This document shows, piece by piece, positions 1 through 5,919 of a stretch of 8,596 nucleotides of DNA. The stretch comes from Reyranella sp. GTDB taxonomy: Bacteria > Pseudomonadota > Alphaproteobacteria > Reyranellales > Reyranellaceae. How positions within the stretch are numbered: the first letter of the stretch is position 1; each line of letters opens with the position of its first letter. The stretch is taken from contig SCVT01000274.1 in the NCBI GenBank assembly GCA_004296815.1, forward strand, positions 1 through 8,596, written 5' to 3'. Position numbers and translations under genes: made by a program. The notes under the pieces were generated by a model that ran no database searches, was not told the DNA's origin, and saw only the letters and a list, made by a program, of their open reading frames with translations.

Positions 1-1
1 G

Positions 2-238
2 GCCAATCGCGCCGACCGCCAACGCGGCGGCAAGATGATCGACGATCGCGATGTCGAGCAGGCGCTCGCCGCGGCGGCGGCGATCGGCGACGACGCCCTG
101 CAGAAGCAGAGTCAGGGCCGCGTCGTTCCCGACAGCTTCACGCACGGCACCAGCGCGCAACGCGCGCGCTGGTTCAGGATCGGACTGGAAAGCGGCGATC
201 CCAGGAAGTGCGATACCTTCAGGGCCCAGCAGCTTTGA
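2..238 (+). CDS. C-terminal part of a YpfJ-type putative neutral zinc metallopeptidase (5' end cut by window edge)
   Basis: The frame is open from the first complete codon at base 2 to a TGA at 236-238, giving the last 78 residues of a longer protein. The segment contains a DVEQAL stretch, [25 protein letters not shown] and a closing [12 protein letters not shown] recognise this order as the C-terminal end of the YpfJ/zinc_peptidase family (E. coli YpfJ is about 290 residues), usually annotated as a neutral zinc metallopeptidase of unknown substrate. The HExxH zinc site would lie upstream, outside the window, so catalytic competence cannot be judged. An ATG at 35 gives a short open frame but is internal: the family similarity begins just upstream of it. 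The last 20 bases overlap the end of the convergent binding-protein gene. Family recognition rests on memory of the motif, not on a search. Confidence 0.85.
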   Translation, partial: ANRADRQRGGKMIDDRDVEQALAAAAAIGDDALQKQSQGRVVPDSFTHGTSAQRARWFRIGLESGDPRKCDTFRAQQL

Positions 239-1925
239 TGATGGAGCCGGCGTCGGCCGCAGTCTGACGCGGCCTGGCCGGCGTAACCATCAGGGACTTG
301 TCCATCCATACGTCCTCGAAGCGGAAGCCGTTGTGGATGCTGTTCACCATGTTCACGTGTCCCTTGACGTAGGGATGGTGGCAGGTCGTGCCGCGCTTCC
401 ACATGATCGGTGGCCGCGCATCGTCGACCAGGAGCGTGGTGTCGATCTCCTGCACCAGCCGGCGGCGGCGGTCGGCGTTGGTCTCCTTCGATTGGGCGTC
501 GAACAGACGCTCGATCATCGGGTTGCAGTATCCCGCGTAGTTGCGCGACGACTTGCAGGAGAAGTTCTCGTACAGGGTCTGATCCGGATCGTCGATGCCG
601 TTGCCGGTGGCGTTGAGCGCGATGAAGTATTCCTTGCGGCTCAACCGTGAGTACCAGCGAGACGTCTCGAGCGTCTCCAACTCGGCATCGATGTAGACCT
701 CCCTGAGTTGGCGGATCAGCATGGGCGCGATGTCGGTGTAGAGCGCGATGCCGCGTGTCGAGAGCTTGATCGCCAAGCGCTTGTCGGGGCCGTAGCCCAG
801 CTTCTCCATGATGGCGCGCGCCTCGGCCTGGTTCCTCTCCTTGTCGGGCGTGAAGCCCGGCACGCTCTGCAACTGATCGTCCGGTAGGCCCCACAGCCCG
901 CCGCCACCGGGAGGCTGCAGCGTGCCGCCGATCTCCGCGCCGGCGTCGGTGAATGTCTCGACGAAAGCCTGACGGTCGATCGCCAGGTTGAGCGCGCGGC
1001 GCATGTCGGCGTTGTCGAAAGGCGATGCCGTACGGTTGATCAGCAGGTTGATGTTGACGTTCATCGACGTCGTCTCGCACATCGCCGCGGGCGCACCGCG
1101 CTTGATCGTCTTCAGGTCCTCGAGCCTGATCTCCCAGGGGAAGGTCATGTCGAACCGTCCGGCGGCGAAGCTCAGAACCGCCGTCGACGGGCTGGTCGGG
1201 ATCGTGAACTCGATGGCGTCCAGGTAGGGACGGCCCTTCTTCCAGTAGTCCGGATTGCGGACGAGCCGGATCGACAGGAACTCCCGGAACGCGGCAAGCT
1301 TGAACGGCCCGGTGCCGATCGGAGCCTTGCGCATCTGCGACAGCGAGACGTGGCAGGGATAGATCGGCGAGTAGCCGGAGGCCAGCATCGCGAGCAGGGA
1401 AGGCTGCGGCCGCGACAGCTTGAACGTCACCTCGTGCTCGCCGTTCGCCGCGACCTGCTCGACGTTGCGATACCATTCCCGACGCGGGTTGCGCAGCAGC
1501 TTCTCGGGCGATCTGCCGGTCAGCGCCTCGAAAGTGCAAACCACATCCTTGGCGGTGAACGGCTTGCCGTCATGCCACGACACGCCCTCGCGGAGCGTGA
1601 AGCTCAGCTCGGTCTTGGCGGCATCCCAGCGCCACGACGTCGCGAGATCGGGCACGATCGAGGCGTCGCTGTTCTGCGCCACCTTCTGGTCGTAGACGAC
1701 CAGGTTGTTGAACAGCGCCATGAACGGCGTGACCGTGGAGTCGGTCGCCTCCTCGTGGATCGAGGCACTGGGCGGATTGTCGCGATGATAGATCCTGAGC
1801 GTGCCGCCACCCGTCTGTGCGAGCGTCGGATTGGCCGCCGCAAGAAGCGCGAGAGACAGGGCCGCCGCGCCGATCGGATGGCTGAGCCGCCACAGGAAGC
1901 CGCCAGGGGAGTAGAACTTGCGCAT
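219..1925 (-). CDS. ABC transporter periplasmic substrate-binding protein, family 5 (oligopeptide/dipeptide/nickel type)
   Basis: This 568-residue protein would capture a peptide, opine or similar solute in the periplasm and deliver it to an ABC permease; the ligand cannot be read from the sequence. Residues 1-36 form a signal peptide: basic start, an Ala/Leu-rich core at 18-31, and a probable cut after Ala36 (TLA/Q). The mature part carries family 5 landmarks: [13 protein letters not shown] near 116-128, GTGPFKL at 204-210, a RNPDYW segment near 223-228, [12 protein letters not shown] near 307-318, and [16 protein letters not shown] near 454-469. Length is normal for the family. The start is secure: the next in-frame codon signal upstream is a stop at 1956-1958, with no ATG, GTG or TTG between. 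There is no Shine-Dalgarno sequence; a possible promoter lies unusually close (see 1932-1959). It follows the hydrolase gene by 108 bases on the same strand. No permease or ATPase gene is visible, and the left neighbour is unrelated and convergent, so the partner transporter must lie elsewhere. Confidence 0.93.
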   Translation of the reverse strand: MRKFYSPGGFLWRLSHPIGAAALSLALLAAANPTLAQTGGGTLRIYHRDNPPSASIHEEATDSTVTPFMALFNNLVVYDQKVAQNSDASIVPDLATSWRWDAAKTELSFTLREGVSWHDGKPFTAKDVVCTFEALTGRSPEKLLRNPRREWYRNVEQVAANGEHEVTFKLSRPQPSLLAMLASGYSPIYPCHVSLSQMRKAPIGTGPFKLAAFREFLSIRLVRNPDYWKKGRPYLDAIEFTIPTSPSTAVLSFAAGRFDMTFPWEIRLEDLKTIKRGAPAAMCETTSMNVNINLLINRTASPFDNADMRRALNLAIDRQAFVETFTDAGAEIGGTLQPPGGGGLWGLPDDQLQSVPGFTPDKERNQAEARAIMEKLGYGPDKRLAIKLSTRGIALYTDIAPMLIRQLREVYIDAELETLETSRWYSRLSRKEYFIALNATGNGIDDPDQTLYENFSCKSSRNYAGYCNPMIERLFDAQSKETNADRRRRLVQEIDTTLLVDDARPPIMWKRGTTCHHPYVKGHVNMVNSIHNGFRFEDVWMDKSLMVTPARPRQTAADAGSIIKAAGP

Positions 1926-1931
1926 GGCCGC

Positions 1932-1959
1932 ACTATGTCGCGGTCCACGGCGCCGTCAC
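1932..1959 (-). promoter_or_regulatory. Possible promoter of the family 5 binding-protein gene
   Basis: Read on the minus strand, GTGACG (1954-1959) and CATAGT (1932-1937) are separated by 16 bases, each matching the sigma70 consensus at 4 of 6 positions. Only 6 bases lie between the -10 box and the ATG at 1925, so the transcript would begin at or near the start codon. That would fit the lack of a ribosome binding site. A 10-base palindrome, ACGGCGCCGT at 1947-1956, lies in the spacer and overlaps the -35 box, and might be an operator. Matches this weak arise by chance in GC-rich DNA, so the call is tentative. The gene could instead be read from the hydrolase promoter. Confidence 0.3.
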
Positions 1960-2033
1960 GGCCCATCGTCTCCGGAACGGAGCGGCCCCGGCCTAATCCC
2001 TCCAGATCGGAGCCGAAGGCCGGAAAATGCCCG

Positions 2034-2735
2034 TCAAACCAGCGTGCAGGTCACTGTCCCGCAGCCATCGACGAAGCCGGCCAGCGTGTCTCCCTTGACG
2101 ACGGCGGCCACGCCATCGGGGGTGCCGGTGTAGATCAGATCGCCGGCCGCGAGCGTCACGAGACCCGAGAGATACGAGATCGTCTCAGGCACGCTCCAGA
2201 TCAGCGCGTTGAGGTCCGACTTCTGGCGGGTCTTGCCGTTGACGTCGAGCTGGATGGTGCCCTTCGACGGATGGCCGATCTTCGCGGCGGGATAGAGCTC
2301 GCCGATCGGCGCGGACTGGTCGAAGCCCTTGCCCATGTCCCACGGGCGGCCCATGTCCTTGGCTTGGTTCTGCAGGTCGCGGCGCGTCATGTCGAGGCCG
2401 ACGCCGTAGCCGAACACATGGTCCAGCGCCTTCTCGACCGGGATGTCGCTGCCGCCCGACTTCATGGCGACCACCAGCTCCATCTCGTGGTGCAGGTTCT
2501 TGGTGGCCGGCGGATAGGCGACCTTGGTCGGGTTCTTCGGGTCGGCGCAGATCACGATCGCGTCGGCCGGCTTGGTGAAGAAGAAAGGCGGCTCGCGGTC
2601 GGGATCGTGGCCCATCTCGCGGGCGTGGGCGGCGTAGTTGCGGCCGACACAGAAGATCCGGCGCACCGGGAACAGATCGCCGGTTCCGTTGACCGGCACA
2701 CCGACCGTGGCGGGCGGCGTCACGACATAAGCCAT
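2034..2735 (-). CDS. Fumarylacetoacetate hydrolase (FAH) family protein, fumarylpyruvate-hydrolase-like
   Basis: This 233-residue enzyme belongs to the FAH family, which cleaves or isomerises C-C bonds in diketo acids formed by aromatic ring breakdown. FPVRRIFCVGRNYAAHAREMG (split here as 22-32 and 33-42) is the start of the catalytic domain. FFFTKPADA follows at 51-59, HHEMEL at 82-87 and GLDMTRRDLQ at 113-122. The metal ligands expected from the family are Glu84, Glu86 and Asp115, and all are present. TGTPDGVA near the C-terminus is also typical. The resemblance is closest to cytosolic fumarylpyruvate hydrolases (NagK type) and FAHD1-like proteins, but the substrate is not certain. I chose the ATG at 2733-2735 over the longer open frame reaching 2960. 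It has a strong GAGGGAG site 6 bases upstream and begins where family similarity begins, whereas the extension would run through the divergent transpeptidase gene. The binding-protein gene lies 108 bases downstream on the same strand, so co-transcription is possible. Confidence 0.93.
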   Translation of the reverse strand: MAYVVTPPATVGVPVNGTGDLFPVRRIFCVGRNYAAHAREMGHDPDREPPFFFTKPADAIVICADPKNPTKVAYPPATKNLHHEMELVVAMKSGGSDIPVEKALDHVFGYGVGLDMTRRDLQNQAKDMGRPWDMGKGFDQSAPIGELYPAAKIGHPSKGTIQLDVNGKTRQKSDLNALIWSVPETISYLSGLVTLAAGDLIYTGTPDGVAAVVKGDTLAGFVDGCGTVTCTLV

Positions 2736-2741
2736 CGCTTT

Positions 2742-2788
2742 CTCCCTCAAGAGCGTGCCTTTATGAAGGGCACCGGAGTACCAGGCAA
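2742..2788 (-). promoter_or_regulatory. Ribosome binding site and candidate promoter of the FAH-family gene
   Basis: On the minus strand GAGGGAG (2742-2748) sits 6 bases before the ATG and settles the start choice. Further upstream, TTGCCT (2783-2788) and CATAAA (2760-2765) are separated by exactly 17 bases, each matching the sigma70 consensus at 4 of 6 positions. This predicts a start near 2753 and a leader of roughly 18 bases. The -35 box overlaps the first base of the divergent transpeptidase start codon, so the two genes share a very compact control region. The ribosome site is firm; the promoter is a plausible guess. Confidence 0.45.
2775..2778 (+). promoter_or_regulatory. Ribosome binding site of the YkuD-family gene
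   Basis: GGAG ends 9 bases before the ATG at 2788. With the in-frame stop at 2764-2766 it fixes the translation start and shows that no N-terminal export sequence has been missed. Confidence 0.7.
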
Positions 2789-3396
2789 TGACCGACGAGA
2801 ACGTCCTGATCGTGCAGGCCGATTCGGCCGAAACCTCGCTGGGCTGGGCCAGTTTGGGCGCCCGGCGCTGGCGCTGCACGCTGGGTGCAGGCGGCGTGCG
2901 CGAGGACAAGGTCGAGGGCGACGCCGCCACCCCGGTCGGCGAGTTTCCCCTGCGCCGCATTTACTTCCGCAACGACAGGCTGGTGCTGCCCAAGGTCACC
3001 CTGCCGGCACGGCCGATCAACGAGCACGACGGCTGGTGCGACGATCCCCGGGCGCCGATCTACAATCGTTTGGTCCGCATCCCCAACGAGTGGAGCCACG
3101 AGAAGATGTGGCGTGAGGATGCGCTCTACGACGTGGTCGTTGTCGTGGGCTACAACGACGACCCGCCCGAAGGCGAATGGGGAAGCGCGATCTTCCTCCA
3201 CCTGGCGCGCGAGGATTATGGCCCGACCCAGGGCTGCGTCGCCTTCGCCCGCGACGATCTCCTGGAGCTGCTGCCGTTGCTGACGCACGAGACGCGGCTG
3301 CGCGTGCTGTCGCATCCCGCCGACGAGGCGGCGCGGCCCTCTTCAGCCAACGACGACATCAAGCAGTTCGAGGATTTCGACGAGAAGGACTGGTAG
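2788..3396 (+). CDS. YkuD-fold L,D-transpeptidase family protein without a signal peptide
   Basis: This 202-residue protein has a YkuD-type catalytic domain, the fold that joins or edits peptidoglycan stem peptides through a catalytic cysteine. TPVGEFPLRRIYFR near 48-61 is the typical early strand region. The segment FLHLARED, followed by GPTQGCVAF at 145-153, holds the catalytic pair His138 and Cys150. Classical family members read [S/T]-H-G-C-x-N; here it is T147-Q-G-C150-V-A, as in the small COG3786-like branch. The start is forced: a TGA lies in frame at 2764-2766 with no other start before the ATG. GGAG at 2775-2778 is well placed. The N-terminus (MTDENVLIVQADSAE) is not a signal peptide or membrane anchor, which is odd for an enzyme whose usual substrate is in the periplasm. 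The C-terminus is an acidic tail ending in EKDW. It is divergent from the FAH gene (52 bases) and ends 5 bases from the hrcA stop. Family assignment is good; the reaction and location are uncertain. Confidence 0.87.
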   Translation: MTDENVLIVQADSAETSLGWASLGARRWRCTLGAGGVREDKVEGDAATPVGEFPLRRIYFRNDRLVLPKVTLPARPINEHDGWCDDPRAPIYNRLVRIPNEWSHEKMWREDALYDVVVVVGYNDDPPEGEWGSAIFLHLAREDYGPTQGCVAFARDDLLELLPLLTHETRLRVLSHPADEAARPSSANDDIKQFEDFDEKDW

Positions 3397-3401
3397 CGCG
3401 T

Positions 3402-4505
3402 CTAGCCCACTACCCGGCCGATGGCGCGGGCGGTGTAGTCGACCAGCGGGATGATACGCGCGTAGTTGAGGCGCGTCGGGCCGATCACGCCGATGGCGCC
3501 GAGGATGCGCTCCTGCGAATCGCGGAACGGTGCCACCACCATCGAGCAGCCGGTGTTGGCGAACAGCGGATTGTCGGCGCCGATGAAGATCTGCACACCC
3601 GACGCCACGTTGGCGAGCTCGAGCAGGCGCGCGAAGCTCTCGCCGCGCTCCAGCGCATCGAACAGGAGGCGCACGCGCTCGAGATCCTCGATCGCGGTGA
3701 TGTCCTCGAGGAGCCGCGCCTGGCCACGCACGATCAGCGCGCTGCCCGGCTCGCCCGCCCAGGTCGCGAGGCCGGACTCGATGACCCTGGCCGTGAGGTC
3801 GTTCAGCTCGGCCCGCTTCAGCTTCAGATCCTCGAGGATCAGCCGTCGCGCCTCGTCGAAGGTGCGGCCACTCAGCCGCGCGTTGAGGTAGTTGCTCGCC
3901 TCGGTGAGCGCCGAGGGCGGCATGCCGAGCGGCGTGTCGATCACGCGGTTCTCGACGTGGCCCGACTGCGTGACCGTGACGACCAGTGCGCGGCCGGGAC
4001 CGAGGTTCACGAACTCGATGTGCTTCAGCGGCTGCTCGGTCTTGGGCGCCATGACGAGGCCGGCGCAGCGCGACAGGCCCGACAGCATGGTGGTCGCCTG
4101 CTCGAGCGCCTCGGTGACGCTGCGGCCGGCGGTGGCGCAACGCGCCTCGATCGACTCGCGCTCCTCCTCGGAGATGTTGCCGACCTCGAGCAGGCCGTTC
4201 ACGAACAGCCTGAATCCGGCATCGGTCGGCAGGCGGCCGGCCGAGGTGTGTGGCGCATAGAGCAGGCCGGCATCCTGCAGGTCGGCCATGATGTTGCGGA
4301 TGGTGGCGGGCGACAGCGTCTCCGTGAGCTTGCGGGTGAGCGCCCGGGAACCCACGGGTTCGCCGGTTTCGACATAGCCCTCGACCACGTGCCGCAGGAC
4401 TTCGCGCGCCCGCTCGTTCAGCTCCGCGACCGAGGCGGCCTGCCGTTGCCCAGTCGGACCTTCGGCAAGCGCGCCGCCGGGTAGCCCAAGACGGTGAATC
4501 GCCAT
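3402..4505 (-). CDS. hrcA: Heat-inducible transcription repressor HrcA
   Basis: HrcA represses heat-shock chaperone genes (groESL, and in some bacteria dnaK/grpE) by binding the CIRCE inverted repeat; its folding is helped by GroEL, which links repression to chaperone supply. The 367-residue protein shows the family order. A winged-helix DNA-binding domain spans about 26-95, with ELNERAREVL, ETGEPVGSRALTRKL and LSPATIRNIMADL. The PHTSAGRLPTDAGFR signature is at 85-99, a GAF-like regulatory domain lies in the middle, and the C-terminal IGPTRLNYARIIPLVDYTA is at 341-359. About 25 residues precede the conserved domain; no other start codon occurs between the ATG and that domain. No Shine-Dalgarno sequence precedes the ATG, but a good promoter ends 6 bases before it, suggesting a leaderless message. 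grpE, often directly downstream in alphaproteobacteria, is absent; a convergent gene lies there instead. It is divergent from rph. Confidence 0.97.
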   Translation of the reverse strand: MAIHRLGLPGGALAEGPTGQRQAASVAELNERAREVLRHVVEGYVETGEPVGSRALTRKLTETLSPATIRNIMADLQDAGLLYAPHTSAGRLPTDAGFRLFVNGLLEVGNISEEERESIEARCATAGRSVTEALEQATTMLSGLSRCAGLVMAPKTEQPLKHIEFVNLGPGRALVVTVTQSGHVENRVIDTPLGMPPSALTEASNYLNARLSGRTFDEARRLILEDLKLKRAELNDLTARVIESGLATWAGEPGSALIVRGQARLLEDITAIEDLERVRLLFDALERGESFARLLELANVASGVQIFIGADNPLFANTGCSMVVAPFRDSQERILGAIGVIGPTRLNYARIIPLVDYTARAIGRVVG

Positions 4506-4511
4506 GGAAAA

Positions 4512-4540
4512 AATGTAGGTAGTGCCGGCATTGCGGTCAA
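4512..4540 (-). promoter_or_regulatory. Probable hrcA promoter (sigma70-like), leaderless geometry
   Basis: On the minus strand TTGACC (4535-4540, 5 of 6 matches) and TACATT (4512-4517, 4 of 6) are separated by the ideal 17 bases. Only TTTTCC (4506-4511) lies between the -10 box and the hrcA ATG, so a start 7 bases past the -10 box would fall on the A of ATG. No ribosome binding site is present, in agreement. No CIRCE element (TTAGCACTC, 9 bases, GAGTGCTAA) overlaps it, so autoregulation through a standard CIRCE is not supported. Confidence 0.6.
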
Positions 4541-4559
4541 TGAAGGCGGGGGGTACACC
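4531..4559 (+). promoter_or_regulatory. Possible promoter of the rph-rdgB-hemW operon
   Basis: TTGCGG (4531-4536) and TACACC (4554-4559) are separated by 17 bases, each keeping only 3 of 6 consensus positions. This would start transcription near 4566 and leave a leader of about 20 bases containing the rph ribosome binding site. The -35 box overlaps that of the divergent hrcA promoter by two bases. An inverted repeat (4545-4563) covers the -10 box. Position is sensible but the match is weak. Confidence 0.35.
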
Positions 4560-4563
4560 CGCC
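4545..4563. repeat. Short inverted repeat over the possible rph -10 box
   Basis: GGCGGG (4545-4550) and CCCGCC (4558-4563) are perfect reverse complements separated by 7 bases. An alternative pairing, GGCGGGG (4545-4551) with CCCCGCC (4562-4568), is also possible. It could be an operator, but short G/C-only repeats are common in DNA of this composition. Confidence 0.35.
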
Positions 4564-4573
4564 CCGCCCCATC

Positions 4574-4578
4574 AGGAG
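4574..4578 (+). promoter_or_regulatory. Ribosome binding site of rph
   Basis: AGGAG lies 7 bases before the ATG at 4586. A second ATG at 4582 is in a different frame and only 3 bases away, so this site supports 4586 as the true rph start. Confidence 0.8.
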
Positions 4579-4585
4579 ACAATGA

Positions 4586-5305
4586 ATGCGCCCCTCCGGC
4601 CGCGCCCCCGACCAGCTTCGCCCGGTTTCGCTGGAAACCGGCTTTTCCCGCCACGCCGAGGGGTCGTGCCTGGTGAAGTTCGGCGACACCCACGTCCTCT
4701 GCACCGCCTCGGTGGACGAGAAAGTGCCGCCCTGGATGCGCAATTCAGGCAAGGGCTGGGTCACCGCCGAATACGGCATGCTGCCGCGCTCGACCCATAC
4801 CCGCACGGATCGTGAGGCGGCCCGCGGCAAGCAGTCCGGCCGGACCCAGGAGATCCAGCGCCTGATCGGCCGCTCGCTGCGTGCGGTGGTGAACCTCCAG
4901 GCCATGGGCGAGCGCCAGATCAATATCGACTGCGACGTCCTGCAGGCCGATGGCGGCACGCGCACCGCCAGCATCACCGGCTCGTGGGTCGCGCTGCATC
5001 TCGCCTTCGAGCGCCTGGTCAAGGAGGGCAAGCTGGCCGCCAACCCGATCTCCGGCCAGGTCGCCGCTGTCTCCTGTGGTTTGTGGCAAGGCGCCGCTGT
5101 TCTCGACCTCGACTATCCCGAAGATTCCAAGGCCGAGGCCGACGCCAACTTCGTGCTGACCGGCACCGGCGGCATCGTCGAGGTCCAGGGTACCGCCGAG
5201 CAGGATCCGTTCAGCGAGGCGCAGTTCCTCGAGCTGCTGGCGCTCGCCAAGCGGGGCATCGGCGAGCTCACCAAGCTGCAACGCGCGGCCGTCGGCATCG
5301 CCTGA
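4586..5305 (+). CDS. rph: Ribonuclease PH
   Basis: RNase PH is a cytoplasmic phosphate-dependent 3'-to-5' exoribonuclease that trims the 3' ends of tRNA precursors and other RNAs, releasing nucleoside diphosphates; it works as a hexameric ring. The 239 residues match the usual length. Visible landmarks are RP at 12-13 in the opening strand, [17 protein letters not shown] at 57-73, [11 protein letters not shown] with Arg86, [17 protein letters not shown] at 116-132 containing the phosphate-binding GTR (124-126), and LDLDYPEDS with Asp180 followed by Asp186. The last two correspond to the catalytic/metal aspartates known in E. coli RNase PH. No key residue is missing and there is no frameshift, unlike the frameshifted rph of E. 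coli K-12. Its TGA shares its A with the ATG of rdgB, so translation of the next gene is probably coupled. It is the first gene of a four-gene operon. Confidence 0.98.
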   Translation: MRPSGRAPDQLRPVSLETGFSRHAEGSCLVKFGDTHVLCTASVDEKVPPWMRNSGKGWVTAEYGMLPRSTHTRTDREAARGKQSGRTQEIQRLIGRSLRAVVNLQAMGERQINIDCDVLQADGGTRTASITGSWVALHLAFERLVKEGKLAANPISGQVAAVSCGLWQGAAVLDLDYPEDSKAEADANFVLTGTGGIVEVQGTAEQDPFSEAQFLELLALAKRGIGELTKLQRAAVGIA

Positions 5306-5919
5306 TGGCGCGCCGCTTCACCCTGCCCAAGCTCGTTGTGGCCACCCACAACCGTGGCAAGGCGGGTGAGATACGCACCATGCTGAGCACGTTCGGCGTC
5401 GAGATCGTCTCGGCGGGCGAACTCGGCCTGCCGTCGCCCGACGAGACCGGCACGACCTTCGAGGAGAACGCGACCATCAAGGCGCTGGCCGCGACGCGCG
5501 CCAGCGGCCTGCCGGCACTGGCCGACGATTCGGGCCTGAGCGTTCACGCCCTCGACCATCAGCCCGGTCTCCACACCGCCGACTGGGAAGGGCCGACGCG
5601 CGACGCCATGGTCGGCATGCGCCGCATCCAGGACGAGCTCGCCGCCCGCAACGTCCCGCACACGGACGCGGCCCGTGCCGCCACGTTTCATTGCGTGCTG
5701 GCGCTCGCCTGGCCCGACGAGCATCTCGAACTGGTCCACGGCACGCTCGACGGCGCGATCGTCTGGCCACCGCGCGGCTCCGGTGGCCACGGCTACGATC
5801 CGTGCTTCCAGCCGAAGGGCGACACGCGCACGACGGCCGAGATGAGCGATGCGGAGAAGAACGCGATCAGCCATCGCGGCCGCGCCTTCCGCATGATGGT
5901 CGAGGCCTGCTTCAGATGA
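5305..5919 (+). CDS. rdgB: RdgB/HAM1 family dITP/XTP pyrophosphatase
   Basis: RdgB hydrolyses non-canonical purine triphosphates (dITP, ITP, XTP) to the monophosphate and pyrophosphate, keeping deaminated bases out of DNA and RNA. The 204-residue protein has the complete family signature. ATHNRGKAGEI at 13-23 contains the nucleotide-gripping N-x-GK-x-x-E pattern. TFEENATIKA is near 51-60, and ADDSGL at 73-78 carries metal/catalytic aspartates. GYDP is at 163-166, followed by the AEM...EKN...SHRG block ending at 189-192. I start it at the ATG at 5305, overlapping the rph TGA by one base (TGATG). The same frame is open further upstream inside rph, but that is a shadow, and family similarity begins a few residues after this ATG. 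No clear Shine-Dalgarno is seen, so coupling to rph translation is likely. Its stop overlaps the hemW start by four bases. Confidence 0.97.
   Translation: MARRFTLPKLVVATHNRGKAGEIRTMLSTFGVEIVSAGELGLPSPDETGTTFEENATIKALAATRASGLPALADDSGLSVHALDHQPGLHTADWEGPTRDAMVGMRRIQDELAARNVPHTDAARAATFHCVLALAWPDEHLELVHGTLDGAIVWPPRGSGGHGYDPCFQPKGDTRTTAEMSDAEKNAISHRGRAFRMMVEACFR

Noticed and set aside
112..1539. A 475-codon minus-strand open frame
   Set aside because: It is a different frame of the same strand as the family 5 binding protein, which has clear domains and a signal peptide; this frame has neither.
1970..1982. Small hairpin CTCCG-GAA-CGGAG between the FAH gene and the binding-protein gene
   Set aside because: The stem is only 5 base pairs and no T-run follows on the minus strand, so it is not a convincing terminator.
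2736..2960. N-terminal extension of the FAH-family protein to an ATG at 2960
   Set aside because: The extension would run antisense through the start of the YkuD-family gene and has no family similarity; the ATG at 2735 has a strong ribosome binding site.
1350..3116. A 588-codon plus-strand open frame opposite the binding protein and FAH genes
   Set aside because: Its product is Arg/Gly/Ala/His-rich with no recognisable domain, and it lies antisense to two well-supported genes. Long antisense frames are expected in GC-rich DNA.
3177..4484. A 435-codon plus-strand open frame opposite hrcA
   Set aside because: It covers hrcA almost exactly on the other strand, has low-complexity Arg/Ala/Gly/Leu composition, and starts inside the YkuD-family gene.
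4506..4585. CIRCE heat-shock operator upstream of hrcA
   Set aside because: Neither TTAGCACTC nor GAGTGCTAA, nor a near match with a 9-base gap, is present.
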